From assembly GCF_003984625.1 (NCBI RefSeq), contig NZ_RWKH01000013.1, positions 98,221-162,220 of the forward strand: a stretch of DNA of 64,000 nucleotides, read 5' to 3'. Positions 34,167-45,477 of the stretch are shown one piece after another. Position numbers and translations under genes: made by a program. The DNA is from Variovorax sp. DXTD-1 (lineage in GTDB: Bacteria > Pseudomonadota > Gammaproteobacteria > Burkholderiales > Burkholderiaceae_C). The stretch's first letter is position 1. The number at the start of each line of letters is the position of its first letter. The notes beneath the pieces are model-generated. The model was not told the DNA's origin, did not search any database, and saw only the letters and a list, made by a program, of their open reading frames with translations.

Positions 34167-35337
34167 CGCTACCGCCCTTGCACTGATCGACAACTGCGCC
34201 CAAGCTTCCATCCAGCTCCTGGAACGCAACCTGACGCCGCACGGGATTTTGGCCGCGAGCCCCACCGAGGCGGCCGTGGCGCGGCGCTACACGCGCATCT
34301 TCGGGCGCGACGCCGCGATCTGCGTGATGGCGATGTGCGGCAGCGGCGTGCCCGCGCTGGAGAAGGGCGCCGTCGCCAGCCTCGATGCGCTCGCGGCGCA
34401 GCAGGCGGCCAACGGGCAGATTCCCAAATACGTCGACCCCGAAGGCCTCGACGCCGACTTCTGGTACCTGGGCTGCATCGATGCCACGCTGTGGTGGCTG
34501 ATTGCTGTTGACCATGTGCGCCGCCATGGCCAGGTGGGTGCCTCGCACTGGAGCGGCGAGGTGGAGCGCGCCATTGGCTGGCTGCTGGCGCAAGAGCACC
34601 AGCATTTCAGGCTGCTGCAGCAGAACGAGGCCAGCGACTGGGCTGACATCATGCCCCGCTCGGGCTATGTGCTGTACACCAACGCGCTCTGGTACGAGGT
34701 GAAGCGCCGCTTCGCGCTGGAGCACGCCGAGGCCACCGAGCATCACTTCAATCACCTGTTCAATCCGTTCCAGCAAGACCTGCCCGAATACCATCGCGCA
34801 CGGTTGCTTCGCCATTACGCGCGACGCGGCCGCGACGACCCGGGCCTGTATCTCAGCTTCGTCAATCTTTCATTCGTGGGCAACGAGGGCGATGTATTCG
34901 GCAACGTGCTGGCCATACAGAGCGGGCTGGCCGACGCTCCCATGGCGCGCCGCATCGTCAAGACCATCGTGGCCGCACGCGCTGCAGAACCTTACCCCGT
35001 GCGCGTGGTGCTGCATCCGCTCACGCGCGAGCATGCGCTGTGGCGGCCGTACATGGCGCGCCATCAGCAGAACGTGGTGCACCAGTATCACAACGGCGGC
35101 ATCTGGCCCTTCGTCGGCGGCTTCTGGGTGATGGCGCTCGCGCGCATGGGCCTGCACGACCTCGCCTGGCCCGAGCTTGCGCGCCTGGCGCACGTGAACG
35201 AACTCGGCGGCTGGCGCTTTACCGAGTGGTTCCATGGCCGCACGCTGGTGCCGATGGGCATGGCGGGCCAGAGCTGGAACGCCGCCACCTTCCTGCTTGC
35301 GCAGCGTGCCCTGCAGGGCGGTGAGGCGGCCTGGTAG
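34153..35337 (+). CDS. GH100 invertase-like six-hairpin glycoside hydrolase
   Basis: The 394-residue protein has no signal peptide and has the (alpha/alpha)6 signatures of neutral invertase/amylo-glucosidase-like enzymes: YTRIFGRDAAICVMAM, NEASDWADIMPRSGYVLYTN and YHNGGIWPFVGGFWVMAL. The Asp in ASDWAD is the probable acid catalyst. It would act on sucrose or a short glucoside in the cytosol. The start lies 14 bp inside the AraC regulator gene, so translation is coupled and AraC control is likely. No sugar transporter lies next to it. The exact substrate is uncertain. Confidence 0.75.
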   Translation: MTKLDATALALIDNCAQASIQLLERNLTPHGILAASPTEAAVARRYTRIFGRDAAICVMAMCGSGVPALEKGAVASLDALAAQQAANGQIPKYVDPEGLDADFWYLGCIDATLWWLIAVDHVRRHGQVGASHWSGEVERAIGWLLAQEHQHFRLLQQNEASDWADIMPRSGYVLYTNALWYEVKRRFALEHAEATEHHFNHLFNPFQQDLPEYHRARLLRHYARRGRDDPGLYLSFVNLSFVGNEGDVFGNVLAIQSGLADAPMARRIVKTIVAARAAEPYPVRVVLHPLTREHALWRPYMARHQQNVVHQYHNGGIWPFVGGFWVMALARMGLHDLAWPELARLAHVNELGGWRFTEWFHGRTLVPMGMAGQSWNAATFLLAQRALQGGEAAW

Positions 35338-35338
35338 C

Positions 35339-36352
35339 TCAGACTGTGAGAACGATCTTGCCCACGTGCCCCGCGCGTTCGAGGTACTGGTGAGCCTGCA
35401 CCACGTCGTCGAGCGCAAAGCTGCGGTCGATGCGCATCTGCAAGGCGCCGCTGGCCAGGCCCTCGTTGACGAAGCCCAGTCCGCGGCCGAACGCGTCCTC
35501 GTCGCGCGGCAGACCCATGGTGGGCGAACCGATGAACTCGAGAACCGTATAGACGTGGAAGCGCCAGCTCTTGCGAAACTGCGCAAGAACCGGGTACCTG
35601 AGCTCCGCGCCGCCGGAGAGCCCGTACAGCACATACCAGCCGCGTTGCGCGACCACGCCGCCCAGCCGCTCCAGCTGCGCACCGCCCACGCCGTCGTACA
35701 CGAGGTCGACGCCGCGGCCATCGGTGAGCGCCAGCACGCGCCGGGCCACGTCTTCGTCCTGGGTGACCACCACATGCGACGCGCCCGCATCGAAAAGCGC
35801 CTGGCGCTTGGCGGCCGTGCGGGTGGTTGCAATGGCAATGATGCCGGCCGCGCGCGCCATCTGGAGCGCCGCAATGCCCGTGCCCGATGAGGCGCCTGTG
35901 ACGAGCATCGTTTGCCCGCGCTGTAGCCGCGCCATCTCGAACATCGGAAAGTAGCCCGTCAGGTAGGCCATGTAGGCGCCGGCGGCTTGCGCGGGTGGGA
36001 GCGTTTCCGGGTAGCGGACCACGTGGGTCGCGGGAAACAGGATGCTCTCGCCATAGGTAGGGTAGCGGCCCTGATTGGCGCCGGGCAGAACCGCAACCCG
36101 GTCGCCGATGGAGAAGCCGCTGACACCCGCGCCCACCGCCTCGATGGTGCCGGCCGCCTCGTTGCCCAGCCCGGCCGGCAGGGTCGCGTCTTCGATGTAC
36201 AAGTTCTGCCGCCACAGCGCATCGGCCCAGTTGAGGCCGATCGCCTGCACGGCGATGCGCACTTCGCCGGCGCCGGGCGCGGGCGTTTCGACCTGCTCAA
36301 CCTTCAGCACCTCGGCGCCGCCGAACTCGTGGAAGCGGACCATCTTGCTCAT
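35339..36352 (-). CDS. Zinc-independent quinone oxidoreductase (MDR family)
   Basis: The 337-residue product has the N-terminal QOR/ADH-like domain (MVRFHEFGGAEVLKVEQVE) and a Rossmann domain with MLVTGASSGTGIAALQMA. The zinc ligands of classical alcohol dehydrogenases are absent. It would reduce quinones or enals with NADPH in the cytosol. The chosen ATG (36352) gives MSKMVRF; Met3 is an equal alternative. A LysR gene diverges from it across 136 bp that contain an ATCGATT/AATCGAT inverted repeat. It converges with the GH100 gene with one base between the stops. Confidence 0.9.
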   Translation of the reverse strand: MSKMVRFHEFGGAEVLKVEQVETPAPGAGEVRIAVQAIGLNWADALWRQNLYIEDATLPAGLGNEAAGTIEAVGAGVSGFSIGDRVAVLPGANQGRYPTYGESILFPATHVVRYPETLPPAQAAGAYMAYLTGYFPMFEMARLQRGQTMLVTGASSGTGIAALQMARAAGIIAIATTRTAAKRQALFDAGASHVVVTQDEDVARRVLALTDGRGVDLVYDGVGGAQLERLGGVVAQRGWYVLYGLSGGAELRYPVLAQFRKSWRFHVYTVLEFIGSPTMGLPRDEDAFGRGLGFVNEGLASGALQMRIDRSFALDDVVQAHQYLERAGHVGKIVLTV

Positions 36353-36434
36353 GCGAAAAATCTCCGTTGAAAGACCGCGGCTGCGAAATCGCAACCGACC
36401 ACGCCAATCTAGAGGCTCCGAGACAATCAAGGAA

Positions 36435-36471
36435 ATCGATTCGCACGATATTCGGTATGCACACAATCGAT
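36435..36471. promoter_or_regulatory. Inverted repeat ATCGATT-N23-AATCGAT between divergent genes
   Basis: Perfect 7-bp half sites at 36435-36441 and 36465-36471 lie between the quinone oxidoreductase and the LysR gene, ending 17 bp before the LysR ATG. The spacing and location suit the two-site binding of LysR regulators. Confidence 0.5.
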
Positions 36472-36488
36472 AGCTTCAAGGCGCCTGA

Positions 36489-37391
36489 ATGAAACCCTTC
36501 GAACTCAGTCGTATCGACCTGAACCTGCTCACTGTGCTGGCCGCGCTCATGCGCGAGCGCCACGTGAGCCGCGCCGCCGAGCGCCTGAACCTGGGGCAAC
36601 CCGCGGTGAGCCACGCGCTCGCGCGGCTGCGCGAGCTCACCGGCGATCCGCTGCTGGTGCGCCAGGGGCGGATGATGGAGCCGACCGAGCGCGCGCTGGC
36701 GCTGATGCAAGGGCTTGGTCCCGCGCTCGAGCAGATCGAGGCAACGTTTCGGGCGCAGGCGGAGTTCGAACCCGAACGCGCCGCGCCGGTGTTTCGCATC
36801 GGCCTCACCGACGACCTGCAGATTGCCATGCTGCCGCGGCTGCTTCGCGCGCTCGGTGCCGAGGCGCCGCGCGCCAGGCTGGTCACGCTCACCGTCTGCT
36901 ACCGCAACGCTGCGCAGCACCTGGACGACGGGCAGGTCAGTGCGGTGATGAGCTTCCTGAAAGACCTGCCCGCGGGTGCGAAGGTCCGCAAGGTTCGCAC
37001 GGCGCGTTTCGCACTGCTGCGCACCGACACCGCCGCCGGAAAAATTTCGCTCGACGATTACTGCCGCCGCCGGCATGTGCTCGTGACCTACGCGGGCGAC
37101 CTTTGCGGCACCGTCGACGAGACACTGGGCGCGCTCGGCAGGCAGCGCGATGTGGCCTTCTCGGTGCCGCAGTTCGGCAGCCTGCCCGCGGTGCTGGCCG
37201 GCACCGAGTTGCTGGCCACGGTGCCCGAGCATGTGGCGCAGGCGCTGTCGGCGCAGGGCGGGCTTCGCTACGAGGCCTTGCCGTTCGAAAGCCCGAGCTA
37301 CCAGATCAAGCTGGCATGGCGCGCCGTAACCGACAAGGACCCGGCGGAGGCGTGGCTGCGCAAGGCGATGCTGCGCGCCTTTGGCGATTGA
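36489..37391 (+). CDS. LysR-type regulator divergent from quinone oxidoreductase
   Basis: The 300-residue LysR protein has a clear helix-turn-helix (LNLLTVLAALMRERHVSRAAER, GQPAVSHALARLRELTGD) and an effector domain. AAGG eight bases upstream supports ATG at 36489. Divergent placement makes the quinone oxidoreductase its most likely target. The effector may be a quinone or electrophile by analogy with similar pairs, which is inference. Unlike the 24735 LysR it ends without a low-complexity tail. Confidence 0.92.
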   Translation: MKPFELSRIDLNLLTVLAALMRERHVSRAAERLNLGQPAVSHALARLRELTGDPLLVRQGRMMEPTERALALMQGLGPALEQIEATFRAQAEFEPERAAPVFRIGLTDDLQIAMLPRLLRALGAEAPRARLVTLTVCYRNAAQHLDDGQVSAVMSFLKDLPAGAKVRKVRTARFALLRTDTAAGKISLDDYCRRRHVLVTYAGDLCGTVDETLGALGRQRDVAFSVPQFGSLPAVLAGTELLATVPEHVAQALSAQGGLRYEALPFESPSYQIKLAWRAVTDKDPAEAWLRKAMLRAFGD

Positions 37392-37395
37392 AGCA

Positions 37396-37414
37396 GCGCC
37401 GATATGATCGGCGC
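37396..37414. other. Hairpin GCGCCGAT-ATG-ATCGGCGC
   Basis: An 8-bp perfect stem with a 3-base loop lies between the LysR stop and the serine hydrolase start (22 bp before its ATG). No T run follows, so it may be an operator, a processing site or a weak rho-dependent pause rather than a terminator. Confidence 0.45.
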
Positions 37415-37435
37415 CAAACTCACTGGGAGACCGGT

Positions 37436-38986
37436 ATGCGAGTGCACGGCAAGACAGGTTTTCTGGCCAGCCTGGGGGCCGCGCTGCTCTTTGCAGCCTT
37501 GCCGCTCAGGGCCGCATCGGCGGACGAGCCGGCCGTCTGGCCGACCGCCGGGTGGTTGACAAGCACACCCGAGGCGCAAGGCATGGATTCCGCCGCGGTC
37601 GCCAGGCTGGTCGACTTTGGCGCCGCGAACGCAATGGACAGCCTGCTCGTCACGCGCCATGGAAGGCTGGTTGCCGAGGCCTACTACGCACCCTACCGCG
37701 CCAATCTCAAGCATGCGGTGAACTCCACCACCAAGGCCGTTGTGGGAACGCTCACCGGTATGGCGATCCAGGACGGGCTGCTGGCTTCGCGCGACCAGCC
37801 GGTGATCGACTTCTTTCCCGAGCGAAGCATTGCGAATCTCGATGCTTCCAAGAAGGCGGTGACCATCGGGCACCTGCTCGACATGACTTCGGGCATCGAC
37901 TGGAAGGAGAAGCTTGACGATTCGGTACCCGAGACAGCACTGCAGTTCGGGCGCAGCCGCGACTGGCAAGGCTTTGTGCTCGACCGCCCGATGGCACAGC
38001 CGCCCGGCGGAAGCTTCAACTACAACAGCGGCAACACGCATCTGCTGTCGGCCATTCTTGCGAAGAAGACAGGCGGCAGCACGCTGGCCTATGCGCAGCG
38101 CAGGCTGTTCCAGCCGCTGGGCATCGGCGACGTTCGCTGGCGCAAGGACCCGCAGGGCATCGAGACCGGCGGCTTCGGTCTTTACCTGCATCCGCGCGAC
38201 ATGGCGAAGATCGGCTACCTCTATCTGCGCAAGGGCCAATGGGAAGGGCGCCAGTTGCTGCCCACCGCGTGGGTGGACCAGGTCTTTCAAGCATCGGTGG
38301 ACATGGGCTTCAAGAATGGGCCCGTCTTCCGTTATGCGAATGGCTGGTGGACCATTCCGGAAAAGCGCGCCTACATTGCGGCGGGCATGAACCGGCAGCT
38401 CGTCATCGTGATGCCGGACATCGACGTGGTTGCGGTCGTCACGGGAAGGCGCAACTACCTGCTGCCTCCGTTCATCGACATGATCGCGGGCTCTGTCCGT
38501 TCGGGCCGGCCGCTGCGCGACGACGGCGCTGCGCAAGCCCAGTTGGCCGATCGCATTCGCGCTGCGTCCGTAGAAAAGCAAAGTCCCGTGGCGCCCGCGC
38601 CGGAGCTTGCCGCGGCGGTTTCGCGCAAGGTCTGGCAATTCGACCGCAATGTGCTGGGGGTGAAGCGGCTGATGCTCGATCTCACGGCGGCCAACCCAAG
38701 CTACGAAATACTCTTCGACAACGGCCGCGCCGATGCGCCGGCCGAGCCGGTGACCGGGCCGCTGGGGCTCGACGGCTACTACCGCATCAACGAGAAGGTT
38801 GCCGACGCACCGGTCGCGGTCAGGGGCGACTGGACCGACCCGCAGAGCTTTCGCATCTTCTCGCGTTCGCTGAGCGATGGCGACGTGTCGATGTACCTGC
38901 TGCGCTTCGATGGCGCCAGGCTTAACGTGGCTTTCGAAAACAACCGCGGCTTCAAGGCCCAGGTGCAAGGCAGGGCCGCGGACTAG
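37436..38986 (+). CDS. Secreted serine hydrolase, beta-lactamase/PBP (COG1680) family
   Basis: The 516-residue protein has a signal peptide (cleaved after LRAASA) and a class C-like serine hydrolase domain. The nucleophile motif is STTK (Ser97-Lys100), with a YNSGN Tyr motif and a hydrophobic core (GHLLDMTSGIDW). About 110 C-terminal residues form a separate beta-rich domain. The family includes esterases, D-aminopeptidases and PBP-like enzymes, and resistance function cannot be assumed. GGGAG nine bases upstream of the ATG supports the start. It stands alone between a LysR gene and the convergent glycosyltransferase. Confidence 0.88.
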   Translation: MRVHGKTGFLASLGAALLFAALPLRAASADEPAVWPTAGWLTSTPEAQGMDSAAVARLVDFGAANAMDSLLVTRHGRLVAEAYYAPYRANLKHAVNSTTKAVVGTLTGMAIQDGLLASRDQPVIDFFPERSIANLDASKKAVTIGHLLDMTSGIDWKEKLDDSVPETALQFGRSRDWQGFVLDRPMAQPPGGSFNYNSGNTHLLSAILAKKTGGSTLAYAQRRLFQPLGIGDVRWRKDPQGIETGGFGLYLHPRDMAKIGYLYLRKGQWEGRQLLPTAWVDQVFQASVDMGFKNGPVFRYANGWWTIPEKRAYIAAGMNRQLVIVMPDIDVVAVVTGRRNYLLPPFIDMIAGSVRSGRPLRDDGAAQAQLADRIRAASVEKQSPVAPAPELAAAVSRKVWQFDRNVLGVKRLMLDLTAANPSYEILFDNGRADAPAEPVTGPLGLDGYYRINEKVADAPVAVRGDWTDPQSFRIFSRSLSDGDVSMYLLRFDGARLNVAFENNRGFKAQVQGRAAD

Positions 38987-39000
38987 CGGCAGCCCTCGAA

Positions 39001-40239
39001 TCAGGCAGCAGTCGCCGCGATTTTCTCGATGGCCTCCACGGCCCGGGCCAATCCGTTCTCCGCACGCATCTGCTCGCCCAAGGCATGCGCCTTGGCGCGC
39101 ACCTCCGGGCGATCTGCAAATGCAATCGCCCGCGCCAGTTCATCCGCGCCCAGGCGGCTGCCTGCAACCGCCGCCGGCGCAACGCCTGCCAGCGCCAGCC
39201 GGTGCGCCCAGAAGAACTGATCGCCCGCAAAGGGCACCACCACCGACGGCACCCCCGCGCGTGCGGCCGAATGCGTGGTGCCCGAGCCGCCGTGATGCAC
39301 CACCACCGACATTCGCGGAAACAGCCAGTCGTGCGGCATGTCGCCCACCACATGGAAGTTGGCGGGCAGCGACTGCACGTCGATGCCGCTCCACCCGGGG
39401 TTGAACACGGCGCGCCGACCCCCGACGGCATCGACCACCACCTGGCGCAGGCGGCCCGCATCGAAGCCGGTCATGCTGCCGAAGCCGATGTAGACCGGTG
39501 GCTCGCCCGCGGCGAGAAAGGTACTCAGCGGCTGCGGCGGTTGCCATTCCGGCGCCGGTGGAATCCACTGGCCGCAAACGGCTGCGTTCGCGGGCCAGTC
39601 GGCCGGCCGCGGCAAAACGCTGGGCGAAAAGCCGTAGAGCGCCGGGTGCGTGCTCCAGATGCGCCGGCGCGGCGGCAGGCCGCACACTTCGGCGCGCGCT
39701 GCATTCAGCGCCTGCCGGAATGCACGCCACAGCATTGCAGTGACCAGGTGATGGCTGGCGCGGTTCAGAACGCGCGGCACGCGCGAAGGCGGCAGGAAGG
39801 GTGATGCGAACTCACGCGTTGGGGTGAGCGGGAACATGCCGGCGCCAATGGCGGGCACATCGAGTGCTTCCGCCGCCGACAGCCCCACGAAAGCGGCGAG
39901 CCCTGCACACACGATGGCATCGCACCCGCGAGCGGCCTCGGCCGTTTGCCGCAGCCAGGCCGCGGCTTGCGCGTTGGCGATGTCCGCGAGCGCCTTGGCT
40001 GCCGCGCCGGGCCGGTCGCTCTGCGCCACCACGTTGGCAATGGCCCCGCCGGTGCCCAGCGCGCCGCGGATGTCGCCCGCCAAAGCGTGCGAGCGCACGC
40101 CGAGCCGCTGCGCGGTGCCCAGCGTGGATGCGTCCGCCAGCAGCACCGAGGCATGGCCTGCGTTGTCGAGCGCATGGCACAGCGCTGCGAGCGGACGGGT
40201 ATCGCCCTCGGTGCCGTAGGTGACGATGGCGATCTTCAT
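39001..40239 (-). CDS. UGT/MGT-type glycosyltransferase (GT-B fold)
   Basis: The 412-residue product starts MKIAIVTYGTEGDTRPL, the typical N-terminus of GT1 enzymes, and carries the C-terminal donor site VVVHHGGSGTTHSAARAGVPSV with the HHGGSGTT core. It would move a nucleotide sugar onto a lipid, sterol or small-molecule acceptor. Related proteins include antibiotic-inactivating and rhamnolipid-type transferases. Its ATG overlaps the stop of the TetR gene as ATGA, so the repressor and transferase are one transcript. A self-protection role is possible but not shown. Confidence 0.9.
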   Translation of the reverse strand: MKIAIVTYGTEGDTRPLAALCHALDNAGHASVLLADASTLGTAQRLGVRSHALAGDIRGALGTGGAIANVVAQSDRPGAAAKALADIANAQAAAWLRQTAEAARGCDAIVCAGLAAFVGLSAAEALDVPAIGAGMFPLTPTREFASPFLPPSRVPRVLNRASHHLVTAMLWRAFRQALNAARAEVCGLPPRRRIWSTHPALYGFSPSVLPRPADWPANAAVCGQWIPPAPEWQPPQPLSTFLAAGEPPVYIGFGSMTGFDAGRLRQVVVDAVGGRRAVFNPGWSGIDVQSLPANFHVVGDMPHDWLFPRMSVVVHHGGSGTTHSAARAGVPSVVVPFAGDQFFWAHRLALAGVAPAAVAGSRLGADELARAIAFADRPEVRAKAHALGEQMRAENGLARAVEAIEKIAATAA

Positions 40240-40880
40240 GCGCGCTTTCTCCGCAGTGGCTTGCCGGCGGCACGGGCGCCGCTGACAAAGATTTCGACAA
40301 TGACCGCAAACTCGTCGCCGAGCACCAGGCCCGGCTGCGTGAGCCATCGCATCAGCGCGCCGAAGTACAGGTGGTGCAGCAGCGAAGCCAGGTGTTCGGC
40401 CGGCAGGTCGGCGCGCAGCGTGCCGTCTTGCTGAGCCTGCGCGATCAGCAGCGCAAAGAGCCCTGCAAGGTCGCGCGGGCGCCCTTGGGCATCGCCGGCG
40501 TCGAGCTCGTCCTCGATGTTGAGAAAGCGAAACCGGAAGTAGTCGAGCAGATAGGCCCGGTAGCGCTCCGACCATTCGGCCGACGCGTCGAGCAGCTGCA
40601 TCAGCCGCGACTCGAAGCTGCCGGGCTTCTCGGCCAGGCGGCTCAGCCGTTGCGTGTCCTCGGCCAGCTCCTTGTGCACCCAGTGCGCGAGGATCGCTTC
40701 CTTGGTCGGAAAGTGGTTGTACAGCGTGCCCTTGGCCACATCGGCCTGCAGCGCGATCTGCTCCATGGTGGTGGCGTTGTAGCCGTTGGCTTCGAAGAGC
40801 CGCATGGCAATGGTTGCCACGCTGTCGAGCGTTTGGGCGCGGCGCCGCTCGCGCCTGCCTGTAGGTTCTGCGTCTGCCAA
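40236..40880 (-). CDS. TetR-family repressor
   Basis: The 214-residue protein has a TetR DNA-binding domain at about residues 17-63 (SVATIAMRLFEANGYNATTM, VAKGTLYNHFPTKEAIL) and a helical ligand domain. It is the first gene of a two-gene unit with the glycosyltransferase (ATGA overlap). A 13-bp palindrome at 40899-40911, 18 bp upstream of its ATG, is the likely autoregulatory operator. The ligand is unknown; by analogy it could be the glycosyltransferase substrate. Confidence 0.93.
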   Translation of the reverse strand: MADAEPTGRRERRRAQTLDSVATIAMRLFEANGYNATTMEQIALQADVAKGTLYNHFPTKEAILAHWVHKELAEDTQRLSRLAEKPGSFESRLMQLLDASAEWSERYRAYLLDYFRFRFLNIEDELDAGDAQGRPRDLAGLFALLIAQAQQDGTLRADLPAEHLASLLHHLYFGALMRWLTQPGLVLGDEFAVIVEIFVSGARAAGKPLRRKRA

Positions 40881-40898
40881 AGGTCAGCCATTGAAATA

Positions 40899-40911
40899 TG
40901 AACGTCGTTCA
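40899..40911. promoter_or_regulatory. TetR operator candidate TGAACGTCGTTCA
   Basis: A perfect 6-1-6 palindrome lies 18 bp upstream of the TetR ATG. Size and position are classical for a TetR autoregulatory operator. Confidence 0.65.
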
Positions 40912-41007
40912 AGTTTATACGATGTTCACGTTTGACGCGGGACGGTCGGGCGGTTGCGGGGAGAGCCACGCTCAAACTGCCGGTCGAGACCAAGGCAGCC
41001 GCCCCGC

Positions 41008-41904
41008 TCAGCGCAGGTTGAACAGCGCGGCCGCGTTGCCCCATGCAATGCGCTGCGCCACGTCGGGCGGCAGGTCGCCAAGCCAGGTGCGGTAGCCGCG
41101 CATGATCTCGTCGTAGGCGCTCCAGCGCTGGTTGACCCACGTGTCGGAGCCGACCACGAATCGGTCCGGGTACTTGAGCAGAAGCGCACGCCATTCGGGG
41201 CACAGCTTGCCGCCTTCGCAGGTGAGGCCGGGCCGGTAAGAGAGCTCGCCCATCAGCAGCGGATAGCGCTCCAGCAACGCCTGCACCCGCTCGATCGGCG
41301 CGCCGCCGATGCCCGTGTGCGCCCAGATGAGGCGCAGCGACTGGCCCTTCGAGGGCGCGTTGGCCATCAGCAGGTCGATTGCCACGTCGTCCACGTGCGC
41401 AAGCACCGCGAGCTTCTGCCGTTCCGCCAGCGCAATGAGCTTCCTGGCGACAGGGCCGTTGGCATTGGCGCTCTCGTACAGGTGGAATTCGCCGATGCCG
41501 CGATAGGGCCCGCTTGCGGTGCCGCGCGCCAGTTCGGTCTGCACCATCTCGTGGATGGTTTCGTCGCGGAACCAGTTGCTGTAGTCGTCGCGGTTACGGT
41601 ACAGGCGCACGAAGGGCACCACGGTAACGCCCGCCTCGCGGGTTTCACGCGCCGCCGCCAGGGTTTGCGTGCCGGCGTTGGGCCGCGAGTTGGCGATGAT
41701 CGCCTTCACGTTGTTGCGCTGCATGCGCGCGAGCGCTTCGGCCGGAGGATACGGCCCGGTATTGCCGTCCCAGGCTTCCTGGTTGTAGTGCAGGTGCGTG
41801 TCGAACAGCGGGCCGGCGTAGGGTGTCTGCGCAAAGGCGGAAGGCACGGCAACCGCCGAGCAGGCGGCCAGGAGCAGGGCTGCAATAGGCGCAATGGCTC
41901 TCAT
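41008..41904 (-). CDS. Exported amidohydrolase-2 family metal hydrolase
   Basis: The 298-residue protein has an N-terminal signal. LLAACS would allow lipoprotein processing at Cys15, while AFAQ suggests ordinary cleavage near residue 26. The TIM-barrel metal site begins with DTHLHY (His37, His39), with later candidates in VLAHVDD, WAHTGIG and the Asp in VGSDTW. The family includes decarboxylases and lactonases. Substrate is unknown. It stands alone, divergent from adenine deaminase across 109 bp and upstream in position of the TetR unit. Confidence 0.8.
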   Translation of the reverse strand: MRAIAPIAALLLAACSAVAVPSAFAQTPYAGPLFDTHLHYNQEAWDGNTGPYPPAEALARMQRNNVKAIIANSRPNAGTQTLAAARETREAGVTVVPFVRLYRNRDDYSNWFRDETIHEMVQTELARGTASGPYRGIGEFHLYESANANGPVARKLIALAERQKLAVLAHVDDVAIDLLMANAPSKGQSLRLIWAHTGIGGAPIERVQALLERYPLLMGELSYRPGLTCEGGKLCPEWRALLLKYPDRFVVGSDTWVNQRWSAYDEIMRGYRTWLGDLPPDVAQRIAWGNAAALFNLR

Positions 41905-41923
41905 GGAATCCTCATGCGGGTAG

Positions 41924-44349
<2,426 letters not shown>

Positions 44350-44352
44350 TTG

Positions 44353-44369
44353 CGGCGGAGTTTCCGCCG
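44353..44369. promoter_or_regulatory. Inverted repeat CGGCGGA-GTT-TCCGCCG
   Basis: A perfect 7-bp inverted repeat starts 4 bp upstream of the MFS ATG. Formed in mRNA it would hide the MFS ribosome-binding region. As DNA it could be an operator for the divergent LysR protein. Confidence 0.5.
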
Positions 44370-44445
44370 TTGCAAAGGTTTTGAAAATCAGAAAATAATG
44401 GGCGAACCGTCCAAAAAAGCAGGACGATCGTTGAAAGGTGAATCC

Positions 44446-45390
44446 ATGTCCCAGGTGATGTTCGATCTCGACGTGCTGCGCAGCTTTTCCACCGGCATCG
44501 CACTGGGCAGCTATGCGCGCGCGGCCGACCGGCTGGGCCGCTCCACATCGGCGGTGAGCGCGCAGCTCAAGAAGCTCGAGGCGCAGGCCGGCACGGCGCT
44601 TTTCCGCAAGGCCGGACGCGGCCTGGAGCTCACCGATGCGGGCGAAACGCTGCTTGCCTACGCGCACCGCATGCTCGAACTCAACGAAGAAGCCGGTGCC
44701 GCCATGCGCGGGGCCGACTTGCAAGGCTGGGTGCGGCTCGGCCTGCAGGAAGACTTCGGCGAAACGCTGCTGCCCGCCGTGCTCGGGCGCTTTTCGCGCG
44801 CGCACCCCAAGGTGCGCATCGAAGCCTTCGTGGCGCGCAGTGCCGAATTGCGCGAGCGGCTCGAGCTTAGGCAGCTCGACCTGGCGCTGGCGTGGGACAC
44901 CGGCGAGCAGATGACGGCGCACGGCGAACGTGTGGCGCGGCTGCCGCTGCAGTGGATCGGCCCAAGGGCGCCCGATGCGCTCGACGCGCCCTGGTGGAAA
45001 GAGCGCGAGCGCCGCCCCGGAGCGCGCAAGAGCAAGGAGCCGCTGCCACTGGTGCTGCTCGATGCGCCGTGCCCGCTGCGCGAGATCGTCACCGCCGCGC
45101 TCGACCGAGCGGGCACGCCGTGGCGGCATGCGTTCACCAGCGCCAGCCTTGCGGCCTTGTGGGCGGCCACCTCGGCGGGCCTCGGCCTTTCGGTGCGCAC
45201 GCCGTTCGGGCTGCCAGCGCATGTGCGCCCCATCGACCGCACGGCCGTGGGTCTTCCGGCGTTGCCGCAGATGTCGCTCATGCTCTACCGCGCGCAGGCC
45301 GCGGCCGAGACCCCGGTGGAGCGGCTTGCCACGCTGCTGCTGGAGGCCGTGCGCCAGCATGTGCAGCTGGAGTCGGCGCAGCTTCATTGA
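44446..45390 (+). CDS. LysR-type regulator divergent from MFS transporter
   Basis: The 314-residue LysR protein begins MSQVMFDLDVLRSFSTGIAL with the helix-turn-helix GRSTSAVSAQLKKLEAQAGT. A GAAAGGTG ribosome-binding site precedes the ATG; an in-frame ATG at 44399 would add 16 residues. An insertion of charged residues (WWKERERRPGARKSKE, about 185-200) splits the effector domain and is unusual for the family. It diverges from the MFS gene, its probable target. A terminator follows 23 bp after its stop. Confidence 0.92.
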   Translation: MSQVMFDLDVLRSFSTGIALGSYARAADRLGRSTSAVSAQLKKLEAQAGTALFRKAGRGLELTDAGETLLAYAHRMLELNEEAGAAMRGADLQGWVRLGLQEDFGETLLPAVLGRFSRAHPKVRIEAFVARSAELRERLELRQLDLALAWDTGEQMTAHGERVARLPLQWIGPRAPDALDAPWWKERERRPGARKSKEPLPLVLLDAPCPLREIVTAALDRAGTPWRHAFTSASLAALWAATSAGLGLSVRTPFGLPAHVRPIDRTAVGLPALPQMSLMLYRAQAAAETPVERLATLLLEAVRQHVQLESAQLH

Positions 45391-45412
45391 GCGGCCCCGC
45401 TAGAATCCGCAC

Positions 45413-45448
45413 CCCGCAGCAGGGCGTCCCGGCCTGCTGCGGGTTTTT
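45413..45448 (+). terminator. Intrinsic terminator between LysR and BMP genes
   Basis: CCCGCAGCAGG (45413-45423) pairs perfectly with CCTGCTGCGGG (45433-45443) around nine bases and is followed by five T. It ends the LysR transcript and insulates the BMP-guanine deaminase unit, unless a promoter lies within the preceding 20 bp, in which case it would act as an attenuator. Confidence 0.88.
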
Positions 45449-45477
45449 GCTTTTCCGGGGCCATGTAGAGGACCACC

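Noticed and set aside
45401..45406. TAGAAT as a -10 hexamer that would turn the 45413-45448 hairpin into an attenuator for the BMP gene.
   Set aside because: No -35 at proper spacing was found. The hairpin is more simply the LysR terminator.
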